This document shows, one piece after another, positions 7,138 to 18,000 of a DNA stretch of 64,000 nt; the first letter of the stretch is position 1; each line of letters starts with the position of its first letter. A program made the position numbers and the translations under genes. Source of the stretch: Mycobacterium sp. 155 (GTDB lineage: Bacteria; Actinomycetota; Actinomycetes; Mycobacteriales; Mycobacteriaceae); contig NZ_KB892705.1 of the NCBI RefSeq assembly GCF_000373905.1, forward strand, positions 1 to 64,000, given 5' to 3'. The notes below the pieces were generated by a model. It had not been told where the DNA came from and searched no databases. It worked only from the letters and a program-made list of their open reading frames with translations.

Positions 7138-8763
7138 CTACCCCTCAGCCGCCACCAATGACCCGAGCTTGATGGTGGGATTGTCCCGCTGAAAGCCCTC
7201 AAGCCGCCACGGCGTCGAGAAGAGCACGAGCATCACTCCGTCGGTGCGCGTCAGAACCTCTGCTGACACTTGACGATTCACGAAGTCAGCATCTTCCGGG
7301 GAGACGACGCGGGCCACCTGATAGGGCAGGGATTCCAGGGAAATCGGTGCGCTGAGTTCGGTGGCCATCCGATGCGCGGCCACCTCGAACTGCATGGGAC
7401 CGACCGCGGCGAACACGGGGGCCTGCTCGCCGCGCTTGTCGGAGCGCAGCACCTGGACGACGCCTTCCTGCTCCAATTGTTCGATGCCGCGGCGGAACTG
7501 CTTGTGCTTGCTGGGGTCGGTGCCGCGGGCCACCGCGAAATGCTCGGGGGAGAAGCTGGGGATCGGCGGATACTGCACGGGTACATCGCGATACAGCGTG
7601 TCACCGGGGCGCAGGGCTGCGGCGTTGGCGAGCCCGATGACGTCACCGGGCCAGGCGTCGTCGAGCGTCGAGCGCTGCTGGCCGAACACCGATTGCGCGT
7701 ACTTGGTGACGAACGGCTTGCCGGTCGCGGCGTGGGTCAGCACGTCGCCGCGTTCGAACGTTCCCGAAACCACGCGCGCGTAGGCGATGCGGTCGCGGTG
7801 CGCCGAGTCCATGCCGGCCTGCACCTTGAACACGAAGGCACTGAACGGACTGTTCGGAACCCTCCGCACGCCATCGACATCGAGGGCGCCGGAGGGTGCG
7901 GGTGCGAGTTCGACGAGAACATCGAGCAACTGGTTCACGCCGAAGTTCAGCGCGGCCGAGGTGAACAGGACCGGGGAAGCTTCGCCGCTGAGGAACGCCT
8001 CGCGGTCGTAATCAGATCCGTCTGCCGACAGCAGCTCGGACTCCTCGACCGCGGTGTCCCAGTCGATGCCTGCGGCGTCGTGGGCATCATCGGCGGAGAT
8101 GTGCTCCTCGGGAGCGATGGTGGCCCCGCCCGCGGTGCGGGTGAAGCGGATGAAGTGGCCCTTGCGGCGGTCCATCACACCCTGGAAATCCCCGGCGATG
8201 CCGACCGGCCACGTCAGGGGAGTCGTGCGCAGGCCGATCCGTTCGTGGATCTCGTCCATCAGTTCCAGGGCGTGCCGCCCCGGCCGGTCCCACTTGTTGA
8301 TCACGGTGATGATCGGAATGCCCCGGTGCTTACACACCTGGAAGAGTTTGAGGGTCTGCGGTTCGAGGCCCTTCGCCGCGTCGATGAGCATCACCGCACA
8401 GTCCACGGCCGTCAGCACCCGGTAGGTGTCCTCGGAGAAGTCGGCGTGGCCGGGAGTGTCCAACAGGTTGATGACGCAGTCGCGGTAGGGGAACTGCAGC
8501 GCGGTCGACGTGATCGAGATGCCGCGTGCTTTCTCCATCTCCATCCAGTCCGACACTGTGGAGCGTCGGCCCGCCTTGCCGTGGATCGCGCCGGCCTCGG
8601 TGATGGCCCGGGCATGCAGCGCCAGCGCCTCGGTCAGCGTGGACTTGCCGGCGTCAGGGTGGCTGATGACGGCGAAGGTTCTGCGGCGCGCCGCTTCCGC
8701 GGAGACACGGTCGCCTTTCGGCGTATCGGTGACGGTCGGGGTGTCGAGGGCGTTGTCGGTCAT
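7138..8763 (-). CDS. prfC: Peptide chain release factor 3
   Basis: RF3 is the translational GTPase that recycles RF1 and RF2 from the ribosome after peptide release. About 541 residues from the ATG at 8763, close to the usual length of 525-530. GTPase motifs are visible: ISHPDAGKSTL (G1), the SITSTALQF region (G2), DTPGHADFSEDTYR (G3), NKWDR (G4). The RF3-specific C-terminal stretch AAVGPMQFEVAAHRM is present. Frames reaching upstream to 8889 lack family similarity. The gene converges on the GNAT remnant and is divergent from the L,D-transpeptidase gene. Confidence 0.95.
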   Translation of the reverse strand: MTDNALDTPTVTDTPKGDRVSAEAARRRTFAVISHPDAGKSTLTEALALHARAITEAGAIHGKAGRRSTVSDWMEMEKARGISITSTALQFPYRDCVINLLDTPGHADFSEDTYRVLTAVDCAVMLIDAAKGLEPQTLKLFQVCKHRGIPIITVINKWDRPGRHALELMDEIHERIGLRTTPLTWPVGIAGDFQGVMDRRKGHFIRFTRTAGGATIAPEEHISADDAHDAAGIDWDTAVEESELLSADGSDYDREAFLSGEASPVLFTSAALNFGVNQLLDVLVELAPAPSGALDVDGVRRVPNSPFSAFVFKVQAGMDSAHRDRIAYARVVSGTFERGDVLTHAATGKPFVTKYAQSVFGQQRSTLDDAWPGDVIGLANAAALRPGDTLYRDVPVQYPPIPSFSPEHFAVARGTDPSKHKQFRRGIEQLEQEGVVQVLRSDKRGEQAPVFAAVGPMQFEVAAHRMATELSAPISLESLPYQVARVVSPEDADFVNRQVSAEVLTRTDGVMLVLFSTPWRLEGFQRDNPTIKLGSLVAAEG

Positions 8764-8938
8764 CTCGCCAGCGATGGTATGGCCGACCTGCGGTAAATCA
8801 GTAATCGAGTCGGGCCGGTCACTGAGCCCACCACTTCCGCAGACACCACCACGGCGCACCGAAGCTCGGCCACACAACGACGGCGTCACGACTCGCCTAC
8901 AGGCCGCGCCTGTCGCGCCACACAGGACTCTCCCCGGT

Positions 8939-8944
8939 TAGGAT
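8939..8944 (+). promoter_or_regulatory. Putative -10 box TAGGAT before the L,D-transpeptidase gene
   Basis: TAGGAT fits the mycobacterial TANNNT -10 pattern and would start transcription near 8951, leaving a leader of about 48 bases. No convincing -35 box is visible. Confidence 0.35.
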
Positions 8945-8998
8945 TAGCGCACCCGATCGGCGCTCGATCGATACGGCTCTCGCCGGAAACACATTGGA

Positions 8999-10258
8999 GT
9001 GACGTTGACGTCTGTTCGCCGTGCCAGCCTCGCGGTCATGTTTGCCGTGCTCGCCGTGCTCGGCGGCGTGGTCGTCACCGCCCTGCCGGACTGCGGTGAG
9101 AACTGCCAGACGCTGGCCGCCGCGCCCCCTGGCGTCCCGCAGGCGTCGCCGACCGAGCCGGCCAAACTCACGATCACCCCGAAGCCCAAAGCCGAGGACG
9201 TCGACCCGCTGGCGCGCGTCCTGGTGACCGCCCAGACCGGCACGCTAGACACCGTCACGATGGTCAACGACGGCGGCAAGCAGATCCCGGGCATCCTCAC
9301 CCCCGATGCCAAGACCTGGAAGCCGACGACGACGCTCGGATTCGGCCGCACCTACACCATGACGATCGCAGCCACGGGTCCCGGCGGCATGCCGACCCGA
9401 CAGGTCACCACCTTCAGCACGTTGACCCCGAGCAACCAGGCGCAGGTGTATCTCGACGGCACGTCGGGTGCAATGCTGCAGGACGGCGGGAAGTACGGCG
9501 TCGGCATGGTGATCGTCGCGCGCTTCGACGAACCCATCACCGACAAGGCCAACGCCGAACGGCGCCTCAAGGTGACCACCAACCCGCCGGTCATCGGCGC
9601 CTGGAACTGGATCGACGATCAGACCGCGCATTGGCGGCCGGAAAAGTACTACGCGCCGGGCACGCAGGTGACCGTCAACGCCGACATCTACGGCGCGAAA
9701 CTCGGCGACGGCCTCTACGGCGCCGAAGACGAGAAGGTGTCGTTCACCATCGGTGACTCGCACGTCTCGATCGCCGATGACAAGACCAAACAGGTCAGCG
9801 TCTTCGAGAACGGCAAGCTGGTCCGCACCATGCCCACCTCCATGGGCATGGGGGGCACCGAGACCATCGGCGGCACCACACTCAGCTTCTGGACCCCGCG
9901 CGGCATCTACACCGTGATGGACAAGGCCAACCCGGTGATCATGGATTCCTCTACGTTCGGCCTGCCCGTCAACAGCCGCCTGGGCTACAAGGAAACCATC
10001 CCGTACGCCACCCGGATCAGCACCGACGGCATCTACCTGCACCAGCTCAACGCGACGGTGTGGGCCCAGGGCAACACCAACACCAGCCACGGCTGTCTGA
10101 ACCTCAACAGCGACAACGCCAAGTGGTTCTTCGACTTCTCCGTGCCCGGTGACATCGTCGACGTGCGCAACACCGGCGGCGAACCGCTGACCCTGCAACA
10201 CAACGGCGACTGGAGCGTGCCGTGGGGCCAGTGGATCCAGGGCAGCGCGCTGCGCTGA
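8999..10258 (+). CDS. L,D-transpeptidase (YkuD domain), LdtMt2-like
   Basis: L,D-transpeptidases form the 3-3 peptide cross-links that dominate mycobacterial peptidoglycan and are targets of carbapenems. 419 residues: a hydrophobic N-terminal segment (about residues 7-29, secretion signal or anchor), two Ig-like domains, then the catalytic YkuD domain with the SHGCLN active-site cysteine motif near residue 360. The segment IMDSSTFGLPVNS and the C-terminal GDWSVPWGQW match the LdtMt2 class. Its place near recD suggests the counterpart of M. smegmatis LdtF, but I hold that lightly. GTG 8999 opens the frame; TTG 9005 is the better placed start relative to GGAG at 8996 and would shorten the protein by two residues. 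Confidence 0.9.
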   Translation: MTLTSVRRASLAVMFAVLAVLGGVVVTALPDCGENCQTLAAAPPGVPQASPTEPAKLTITPKPKAEDVDPLARVLVTAQTGTLDTVTMVNDGGKQIPGILTPDAKTWKPTTTLGFGRTYTMTIAATGPGGMPTRQVTTFSTLTPSNQAQVYLDGTSGAMLQDGGKYGVGMVIVARFDEPITDKANAERRLKVTTNPPVIGAWNWIDDQTAHWRPEKYYAPGTQVTVNADIYGAKLGDGLYGAEDEKVSFTIGDSHVSIADDKTKQVSVFENGKLVRTMPTSMGMGGTETIGGTTLSFWTPRGIYTVMDKANPVIMDSSTFGLPVNSRLGYKETIPYATRISTDGIYLHQLNATVWAQGNTNTSHGCLNLNSDNAKWFFDFSVPGDIVDVRNTGGEPLTLQHNGDWSVPWGQWIQGSALR

Positions 10259-10361
10259 TCTCACTTAGCCGGTCGTCAAGCACCCGAGTCCGTCGAACGA
10301 CGACGCAATGACGGTCGCCAGGCTATCCGCAGGCGAGTCGGCAGCTGGCCCGCCGTGCCGG

Positions 10362-10367
10362 TAGCCT
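10362..10367 (+). promoter_or_regulatory. Putative -10 box TAGCCT
   Basis: TAGCCT fits TANNNT, with a start point expected near 10374, just upstream of the ribosome binding site of the DUF7159-type gene. Confidence 0.4.
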
Positions 10368-10400
10368 CAGGTGCGATTGACGAACGATCGGAGGTCATCA

Positions 10401-11480
10401 ATGGACCTCGTACTGGGTCTCTCGATGACATCGAGCGTCGTCCGGTGGGTGCTGGTCGACGGGAACACGGGCGAGGGTGCACCTGTCGACCGCGGGGCAC
10501 TGGACATATCCGACGTCGGGACGTTCGACGCCGAGGCGCTGCTGGAGAACGTACTCGTCGGCGGTGAACTGCATGTTGTTGGCCTGACCTGGTCGCCCGG
10601 CGCCGACGCGGTGGCCGCCAAGGTGCGCGCGGCTCTCGACGCGCTGGGCGGCGGGGCCCGCGTGGTCGAGGTTTCTGACGTCGAGGCCGCCGAGGCACTG
10701 GCCGGCGGCATCGCCGAGATCTCCGGCTACAACTTCCTCGTCATGTGCATTGCCGAACCTGGGACTGCGCTCGTCGCGACGGTCAACGACCAGCGGGTGC
10801 ACGCCGAACGCATCGACTCCGCGCTGCTGGAGCGTGCCAGCGCCGCGGTTCGCGGCGCGCGCCCGAGCCCCGACGCGGTCTTTGTCCTCGGATCCGACGT
10901 CGAGGCCGCCGACACTCTCGTGGCCGTGTTGCGCGACGAGACGGCGCGTCCCGTCTTCACCGCCGACGAGGCCGACCTCGCCCTCACCCGGGGTGTCGCA
11001 CTGGCTGCCGCCCGCGGCGCGAACACCGCACCGGTGACCGCGGCGAAACCGCTGTTCTCCCGTGTCGCCGTGCTGTCTTCGATGCTGGCCGCCGCAGTCG
11101 TGGTGTTCGTTGTCTCGTTGTCGCTCGCACTCGGGCTGCGACTGACCCCGGAGTCGGCGGAGATGCACAACATCAGTGCCGTCGAGCCCTCCGTGCGGCC
11201 GGCTGCCCCGCCGTTGATCGCGAAAGTCACCGCTGTTCCTGCGCCTCACCCGGTTGCCCCGCCGCCGGTCCAGGAGACGGTTGGAGCGCACGTACCGGCG
11301 GCTCCAGCTCCCGTCGAACCAGCCGCGGTGCCCGAGCCGGCCTACGTCCCACCCGCACCGGAACCCGCGTATGTGCCGCCGGCCCCGCCGGTCTACGCAC
11401 CGCCGCCCGCCCCGCCGCCCCCGCCACGGCTGCGCGACCGGATCATCGAAAAGATCCCGCTGATCAACCGTTTTCACTGA
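10401..11480 (+). CDS. DUF7159-type mycobacterial membrane protein
   Basis: 359 residues from ATG 10401, which follows GGAGG with six bases of spacing. The N terminus MDLVLGLSMTSSVVRWVLVD is typical of a mycobacteria-specific family (DUF7159) whose N-terminal domain resembles an actin/HSP70-type fold; that relation is from memory and tentative. A single transmembrane helix lies near residues 225-247 (SRVAVLSSMLAAAVVVFVVS), followed by a proline- and alanine-rich tail with repeats of EPAYVPPAP. The domain before the helix is probably cytoplasmic and the Pro-rich tail external. Function unknown. It is convergent with zwf. Confidence 0.75.
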   Translation: MDLVLGLSMTSSVVRWVLVDGNTGEGAPVDRGALDISDVGTFDAEALLENVLVGGELHVVGLTWSPGADAVAAKVRAALDALGGGARVVEVSDVEAAEALAGGIAEISGYNFLVMCIAEPGTALVATVNDQRVHAERIDSALLERASAAVRGARPSPDAVFVLGSDVEAADTLVAVLRDETARPVFTADEADLALTRGVALAAARGANTAPVTAAKPLFSRVAVLSSMLAAAVVVFVVSLSLALGLRLTPESAEMHNISAVEPSVRPAAPPLIAKVTAVPAPHPVAPPPVQETVGAHVPAAPAPVEPAAVPEPAYVPPAPEPAYVPPAPPVYAPPPAPPPPPRLRDRIIEKIPLINRFH

Positions 11481-11516
11481 CGCCGCCGAGCTGAAGTGGC
11501 GGGTGTGACGAGCGAG

Positions 11517-13025
11517 CTACTCCCTATGCTCCCTCCACGCCCGTTCGAACGGCAGGCGCCAGGCGTTCGGCGCGATGAGCTGATGGATGGCGTTGGGACC
11601 CCAGGTGCCCTGCGGGTACATCTTGACTACCGGTGGGTCTTGCAGCAGCGGTTCGGAGCGCTCCCACAGCGACTCGATGCCTTCGGCGGTGGTGAACAGC
11701 GTGTGATCGCCCCGCATGGCATCGAGGATCAGCCGCTCGTAGGCCTCCAGGACGTCGGCGATCTCCGCGGTCTCCTGCGTGGAGAACTGCATCGAGAGCT
11801 TCTCCAGCCGCATGCCCGGCCCGGGGCGCTTGCCGTAGAAGGACAACGACACCTTCGATGCGTCGGCCAGATCGAAGGTCAGATGATCCGGTCCTTGCGC
11901 GCCCACCCCGGAGCCTGCCGGAAACATGGTGCGCGGTGCTTCTTTGAACGCGATCGAGATGATCCGCTGACCCTCGGCCAGCCGCTTGCCGGTGCGTAGG
12001 TAGATCGGCACCCCGGCCCAGCGCCAGTTGTCGATCCCGACCTTGAGTGCGATGAACGTCTCTGTTTCCGAATCCGGCGCCACACCCTTCTCTTCGCGGT
12101 AGCCCTGGTACTGCCCGCGCACCACATCGGCGGTATCGATCGGCAGCATCGACCGGAACACCTTGTTCTTCTCTTCGCTGATGGCCCGAGGTTCCAGCGC
12201 CGTCGGTGGCTCCATCACCACGAACGCCATCACCTGGAGCAGGTGGGTGACCACCATGTCCTTGAAGGCGCCGGTGCTCTCATAGAAGTTGGCCCGTTGA
12301 TCCAGGCCGAGCGTCTCAGGGATGTCGATCTGGATGTGGTCGATGAAGTTGCGGTTCCAGATCGGCTCGAACAGGCCGTTGGCGAACCGGAACGCCAGGA
12401 TGTTCTGCGCGGCCTCTTTGCCCAGAAAGTGGTCGATGCGGAAGATCTGGGTTTCCTTGAACGTCCTGTGCACGAACGCATTCAGCGCAACCGCGCTCGC
12501 CAGGTCGGTGCCGAACGGCTTTTCCATGACCACCTTGGACCGCTTCACCAGGTCGGCGTCCTTGAGCATCGTGATGACGGACTCGGCGGCCTTGGGCGGC
12601 ACCGACAGATAGTGCAGCCGACGGGCCTCGGGGCCCAGGTCGGCCTCGGCGGCGTCGACGGCGGCGGCCAGTGCTTCAGGGCCGGCGCTCTGCGGCACGT
12701 AATGCACCTTGCTCGCGAAGTTCTTCCACTGCTCGTCGGTGGGGTGGCGACTGCCGAACTCATCGATGGCCTTCTTGGCGTGGTCGAGGAATTCTTCGTC
12801 GGTGTAGTCCTCCAAAGAGGTCGCGACGACCCGGATATCGGGGCTGAACGATGACTGTTCCAGATAGGCCAGACCCGGAAGCAGCTTCCGTTTCGCCAGA
12901 TCGCCGGTCGCGCCGAACAGCACGATCACGTGCGGCGGCAACACTTCGCTGTTGGGACGCGTCGGGCGGGAACCTAGTCCGGGGTAGGCGACAGTCTGCG
13001 CATTTTCAGGAGCCACGTTTTGCAT
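11517..13025 (-). CDS. zwf: Glucose-6-phosphate 1-dehydrogenase
   Basis: Oxidises glucose-6-phosphate to 6-phosphogluconolactone and reduces NAD(P)+, entering the pentose phosphate pathway. About 502 residues from ATG 13025. Seen: the nucleotide-binding motif [18 protein letters not shown], the conserved [11 protein letters not shown], the substrate-binding [14 protein letters not shown] with its catalytic His, and YLRTGKRL. The frame extends upstream to 13130 with Arg-rich sequence unlike the family, so I use the internal ATG, though no strong ribosome binding site precedes it. It stands alone and not in the usual tal-zwf-opcA cluster of mycobacteria, so it may be a second isozyme. Confidence 0.92.
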   Translation of the reverse strand: MQNVAPENAQTVAYPGLGSRPTRPNSEVLPPHVIVLFGATGDLAKRKLLPGLAYLEQSSFSPDIRVVATSLEDYTDEEFLDHAKKAIDEFGSRHPTDEQWKNFASKVHYVPQSAGPEALAAAVDAAEADLGPEARRLHYLSVPPKAAESVITMLKDADLVKRSKVVMEKPFGTDLASAVALNAFVHRTFKETQIFRIDHFLGKEAAQNILAFRFANGLFEPIWNRNFIDHIQIDIPETLGLDQRANFYESTGAFKDMVVTHLLQVMAFVVMEPPTALEPRAISEEKNKVFRSMLPIDTADVVRGQYQGYREEKGVAPDSETETFIALKVGIDNWRWAGVPIYLRTGKRLAEGQRIISIAFKEAPRTMFPAGSGVGAQGPDHLTFDLADASKVSLSFYGKRPGPGMRLEKLSMQFSTQETAEIADVLEAYERLILDAMRGDHTLFTTAEGIESLWERSEPLLQDPPVVKMYPQGTWGPNAIHQLIAPNAWRLPFERAWREHRE

Positions 13026-13213
13026 ACTGACAGGTCGGCGTGCACTGATGGCGTCGGTTGGGTTAACTCGCGTGTGTCGGATTCGATCCAGACGCCGTGG
13101 ATCGCCGTCGATTCTGAATGGATTCACCAAGCTCTGCTATACGAATCCCCGCAAAACTGTTAACCAAATCGACGCGCCACCGCGATGTGGTCTACCTCAC
13201 TACGGAGATACAG

Positions 13214-13229
13214 TGTGATTATTATCACA
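13214..13229. promoter_or_regulatory. CRP-type binding site
   Basis: TGTGATTATTATCACA is a perfect inverted repeat that matches TGTGA-N6-TCACA, the site bound by E. coli CRP and by mycobacterial Crp (Rv3676 and homologues). It lies 12 bases before the ATG at 13242 and about 190 bases upstream of the divergent zwf start. The position close to the small gene would fit repression of it or activation of the other side. Confidence 0.6.
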
Positions 13230-13241
13230 GAAGGGGCGGTC

Positions 13242-13391
13242 ATGGTCGGAGCATTCATTGGCGGTCTGCTGCTGGTGCTGGGCCTCGTCGCAATCGCAGC
13301 CGTTGTCGTAGCGGTCGTGATGGGTTTGCCCACATTGGCCATCACCATCGGTCTCATTTCCGGCGCATTTTTCGCCGGGCGGGCCGTTTAG
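13242..13391 (+). CDS. Small two-helix membrane protein
   Basis: 49 residues from ATG 13242 (AAGGGG five bases upstream), nearly all hydrophobic: two transmembrane helices, MVGAFIGGLLLVLGLVAIAA and a second from LPTLAITIGLISGAF, ending AGRAV. A longer form from GTG 13215, with GGAGA upstream, would place the start inside the CRP site, which I consider less likely. Function unknown. Its TAG overlaps the recD stop codon by two bases in convergent orientation. Confidence 0.55.
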   Translation: MVGAFIGGLLLVLGLVAIAAVVVAVVMGLPTLAITIGLISGAFFAGRAV

Positions 13392-15037
13392 GTTCTGAGT
13401 CGCTTCCGCAGGCCGGTCGCGCGCACCGCTTGCCGGGTGATAGCTGCGCGTACTTCCGCTTCGGAGCCGACGACGCGGACACGCGTCTTGGCTCGGGTGA
13501 CCGCGGTGTAGAAGAGCTCCCGCGTCAGCAGCCGTGACTCGATGTCCGGCAACAGGACGGTCACCTCGTCGGCTTGACTGCCTTGGGCTTTGTGGATCGT
13601 CATGGCGTGCATGGTCTCCACCTCGGTGAGCCGACCGGTCGCGAACGATCCGTTGCCGCCCACCGCGACCCGCAAGCCGTCGGGCGTGGCGACCGTGACG
13701 CCGGTGTCGCCGTTGTACAGCTTGAGGCCATAATCGTTGGCCGTCACCAAGATTGGCCGCCCGACGTACCACGAGGTCCACAATGGCTCGCCAGTCGAGT
13801 CGGTCAACCACCGCTGCACCTGGCGGTTCCAATGCATGACGCCGGCCGGCCCCCGCCGATGCGCGCACAGCAGGCGATGCTCATCGAGAGTTTTCAGAGC
13901 TGCCTTGGCATCACCCAGGATCGCCGCCTGCCGCAGCTGAAGTGCATGCGGCACAACCACATCCCGCAACCGCTCGGTGATGTCGGTGGTCACCCATTCG
14001 ATGTTTTCGCCTCCGGCGGCCAGCACCTGCAGCGCCGCGTCGGCGTCACCGACCCGGATGGCGGTGGCCAGCGCACCGATCGACTTGCCGAACCGGTGCG
14101 ACGTCCGCAATGCCGCCACTCCCCGTGACCCCAACCCGTCGACCAGATCGGCGAGCACTGCACCGGCCTCGACCGAGGCCAGCTGGTCGGGATCGCCGAC
14201 CAACAGCAGCCGGGTCTGCGGTCGCACCGCCTCCAGCAGCCGGGCCATCATGGTCAGCGACACCATCGACGTCTCGTCGACCACGATCACGTCGTGCGGC
14301 AACCGGTTTCCCCGATGGTGGCGGAACCGCGACGAGGTGTCCGGCCGCGCGCCGAGCAGCCGGTGCAGGGTGGTGGCCTGCAACCCGGTCAGTCGCCTCT
14401 GGTCGACCACGTCGAGCTGGTCAACCTCCAATTGCACTGCTTCCTGCAACCGCGCCGCAGCCTTGCCCGTCGGCGCGGCCAGCGCGATGCGCAATGACCG
14501 ACCGCCCGTCAAAGCCGCCTGTTCGGCCAACAGAGCCAGCAGCCGTGCCACCGTGGTGGTCTTGCCGGTGCCCGGGCCGCCGGTCAACACCGTCAGCCCG
14601 TGCGACAGCGCGACTTCCGCCGCGGCCTGCTGCTCGGCGAACCCGGTGGGGAACAACCGCGATACGTCAGGGGCTGCCCCCAATGGCCGGGTGCCGACGA
14701 GCGTCAGCACGTCGTCGCGCACCTGTTGCTCTTCGCGCCAGTACCTGTCGAGATACAGCTGGTCGTCGAACAACCGCAGCACCGGCCCGGCACCGAGCAG
14801 GGGACTGGCGCCCACCGCAGCCAGCCAGGCATCCGGTTCTGGCCACGGCAGATCCGGCCGATCGACCTGAGTGGCGACCGACCGCAGATCCACGCACACC
14901 GACCCGGCGCGCAGCGCCCGCACCGCCAGTGCCACGGCAAGCGTCACCGATCCGTCGGTTTCACCTCCCAGCGCGGTGAGTCGTCGAGCCACCTGCACAT
15001 CCGCAGGTTCGAGAATCTCGGCGAAATGATCAAGCAT
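13388..15037 (-). CDS. recD: RecBCD alpha subunit, helicase RecD
   Basis: 5'-3' helicase subunit of the RecBCD helicase-nuclease that resects DNA double-strand ends. About 549 residues from ATG 15037, overlapping the recB stop by eight bases, which implies translational coupling. Walker A motif LTGGPGTGKTTTVARLL, the DEAG-type box VIVVDETSMVS, LLLVGDPDQLASVEAG and the C-terminal TIHKAQGSQADEVTVLLP plus YTAVTRAK motifs are all intact. In mycobacteria RecBCD works mainly in single-strand annealing, with AdnAB taking the homologous-recombination role. Last gene of a recC-recB-recD operon. Confidence 0.96.
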   Translation of the reverse strand: MLDHFAEILEPADVQVARRLTALGGETDGSVTLAVALAVRALRAGSVCVDLRSVATQVDRPDLPWPEPDAWLAAVGASPLLGAGPVLRLFDDQLYLDRYWREEQQVRDDVLTLVGTRPLGAAPDVSRLFPTGFAEQQAAAEVALSHGLTVLTGGPGTGKTTTVARLLALLAEQAALTGGRSLRIALAAPTGKAAARLQEAVQLEVDQLDVVDQRRLTGLQATTLHRLLGARPDTSSRFRHHRGNRLPHDVIVVDETSMVSLTMMARLLEAVRPQTRLLLVGDPDQLASVEAGAVLADLVDGLGSRGVAALRTSHRFGKSIGALATAIRVGDADAALQVLAAGGENIEWVTTDITERLRDVVVPHALQLRQAAILGDAKAALKTLDEHRLLCAHRRGPAGVMHWNRQVQRWLTDSTGEPLWTSWYVGRPILVTANDYGLKLYNGDTGVTVATPDGLRVAVGGNGSFATGRLTEVETMHAMTIHKAQGSQADEVTVLLPDIESRLLTRELFYTAVTRAKTRVRVVGSEAEVRAAITRQAVRATGLRKRLRT

Positions 15038-18000
15038 CGAGCAGCTCCGACACGGCGACCACCAGCTCGGCGGGCGGCTCCCAGCTGAACACACCGGCGG
15101 GATGACCGTCGACGACGGGCGTAGCTGCCCCGCACATGCCGCGGACGAATAGGTACAGCACCCCGCCTAGGTGTGTCGCCGGATCGTAGCCGGGTAGTCG
15201 CCAGCTCAGGAACCTGTGCAGCACAACGCTGTACAGCAGGGCCTGCAGTGGATAGTCGGAATGCAGCATGGCCTCGGCCATCCGGTCGCGGGTGTAGTCG
15301 GCGGCGGTCAGCTCGGCATCGCCGGTGCCCAGCCAGTTGGTCTTGTAATCGACCACCACGAAACGGGATCCGATGCGCAGCACCGCATCGATCGAGCCGG
15401 ACAGGTATCCGCGCAGTGGCTGGTTACCAAGTGCTCCGCTCGACAACCGCTCGGAGTAGCGCGCCATAGGATCGTCGGCCGGCAGATGCGTGCTCAGCAG
15501 CGCGCCGACGTCGGCGAGCCGGGCGAACTCGCCGGACCGCAGATCGCCACCGGCCATAGGAAATTCGAAATCCAACTCCCGCAACCGGTCTCGCAGTCCG
15601 ATCTGGCGTAGCGTCACCCCGGGGGCGAGTGGGCCAAGGGGAGTGTCGTGCATAGGTACCAGTGCGGTTGCCAAGTCGTCGACCGTGACCTCGACGGGCC
15701 AGCGCGCCGCATGTGCGCGGATCTGGGCGGCCAATTCGGCACCGAGATCGGCGGCGAATGGATCGGCGGTCTCCAGCACTGCGTGCACCAGTGACCCGAA
15801 CGCCGCACCGGTGGGCAGCTGCGCCATGGGTGACGGGACATCGCTGCCCGTGGTGGCGGGAACCACCGGGACTTCGTCGACGACGTCGACCTCGTCGTCG
15901 AGTTCGGTGACCTCGGGCTCGCTCGTGACGCCCGAATCATCGGCTGCGCGAAGCAAACCCGAATACGACGTGCGGCGCCACGAGGTGTCGATGGCGCGGT
16001 GGAAGTGCCGGGTGGCCAGATGGTCGGGCGGCGCAAGCGCAAGAACGGGTGTGAACCCCTCGATGACGGACTCCTCGATCACCGGGCCACCAGCGTCTGC
16101 CCAGGCTCGCAGTCGGTCCATCGCTTCGGCGTCGCCGATCTTGGCGGGCACGCACTTGTCCGGCACCGTGGACTCACCCGGCCTGCGGCCCCGCAGCAGT
16201 CGTGACAATCCGCCGTTGGGTTCGTCGCGCGACGGCGCCCACCAGGCCACCACCTGGGACTGGGCCCGCGTCATCGCCACGTAGGTCAGCCGGCTGTCGT
16301 CGGCGGCGGCCTCGGCGCGGCCGGCCCGAGCCACGGCCGGATCGCCCGCACGCGAGGAGGACAAATCATCCCCCCCGATGTGCAGGCACCGCACGCCGTC
16401 GTCATGGAAGAGAATCAGATCCGGTTCGGGTACATAGCGATTGAACGTGAACGGCAGATACACGATCGGATACTGCAGGCCCTTGCTGACCCACACCGTC
16501 ATGATCTGCACGGCCGCGGCGTCGCTGTCCAGGCGGCGGTTGCGTTCGGTCTCTCCGCCGGCCTCGGAGCGTTGAGTGCGCAGCCAGTCCCGCAGCGCGG
16601 ACAGCCCGAACCCTTCCCGGTGAGCGGTGTCGGCCAGCAGCTGGGTCATGTGGGCCAGATCGGTCATCAACCGCTCGCCGCCTTCCCAGGACAGCACGCG
16701 CCGGCCCATCCCCGCGAGCTGGGCGGCCTCGAAGATCGCCGCGACACCGCGCTCACGCGCGTGCCCGGTCCAGGTGCGCAGGGTGTCGGCGACCCGGTCG
16801 GTCAGCGCATCCCCGCCCGCGGCAAGGGATTCCGCGGTCTCACCGAAGAACACGGTGGCAGCCGCAGCGCGCACCAAACCGGTGCGGTGCGGCTGGTCGA
16901 ACGCCTCCAGCAGGTACAGCCAGTCCTCGGCGGCCTCCGAGCTGAACACGTCGGAATCCCCGGTGTAGACCGCGGGGATGCCTGCCGCAAGCAGCGCACT
17001 GTGGCAGGCCCTGGCATCCTTGTGGGTCTCGGTGATCACCGCGATGTCGCGGGCCTGGACCGGCCGGCCGTTGAAGCTCGCACCGCCGGCCAGCAGGGAG
17101 CCGATGTCAGCGGCCAGATCCCGGCCGATGTGGGTGCGCAGCCGATCGATCGGAATAGTCTTGGAGTCATTGCCTTTTCGGGTCACCACCCGAAGCCGGA
17201 ACGGATCGTTGTGCGGCGCGCCGGTCAGCCGGTGGCCCTGGTGGTGAGCCTGCACATCGTGCACGACGATGTCGGACCCGCCGAGCTGAGCGCCGCGCAG
17301 CACCACCTGCAGCCGGTCCACCAGGGCGCTGTCGCTGCGCCAGTTCGTGCCCAGCGTCTGCTTGTCCCCGGCGGTCGCGGCGGCCCGCAGATACGTGTCG
17401 ATGTCTCCGCCGCGGAACGCGTAGATGGCCTGCTTCGGGTCGCCGATCAGGATCAGCGTGGAGTGCCCGGAGAAGGCTCGCTCGATCACCTGCCACTGGA
17501 CCGGGTCGGTGTCCTGGAATTCGTCGACCATCACGACCGGCCAGCGCTGATGCATGCGCATGCGGGCGGGTGAGTCGTCTGGTTCGCCCCGCACGCGAGG
17601 AGGACGAGGAGTCAGCGCGTCCGCCAGCCGGGTCAGCAGATCGTCGTAGCCCAGCACACCACGGCGCCGCTTACGGATCTCCAACTCGGCCAGCACATCC
17701 CGGGCGAAGCTCAGCCGCACCGCGGCGGGCGAATCGGGGTCGGGATCGGCAGGCCGCAGCTCGGTGGCGGGATTGGCCACCACGGTGCGGGCGAGCCGCA
17801 GTGCTGCGGCGTAGTCGAGCACCGGATGGTCGCGTTGCGTGCCGAACCGGGACAGGTACAAGTCGTCGACGATCTCGGTGACCAGGTTGTCAAGACTCTC
17901 GACCAGAGTCACTCCGGAATCGCTGTCTCCGGCCACACCAAGGGATTTCAACACGATCTGGCAGAACTGGTGGGTGGTGGCGATGGTCGCGCCGTCGAAT

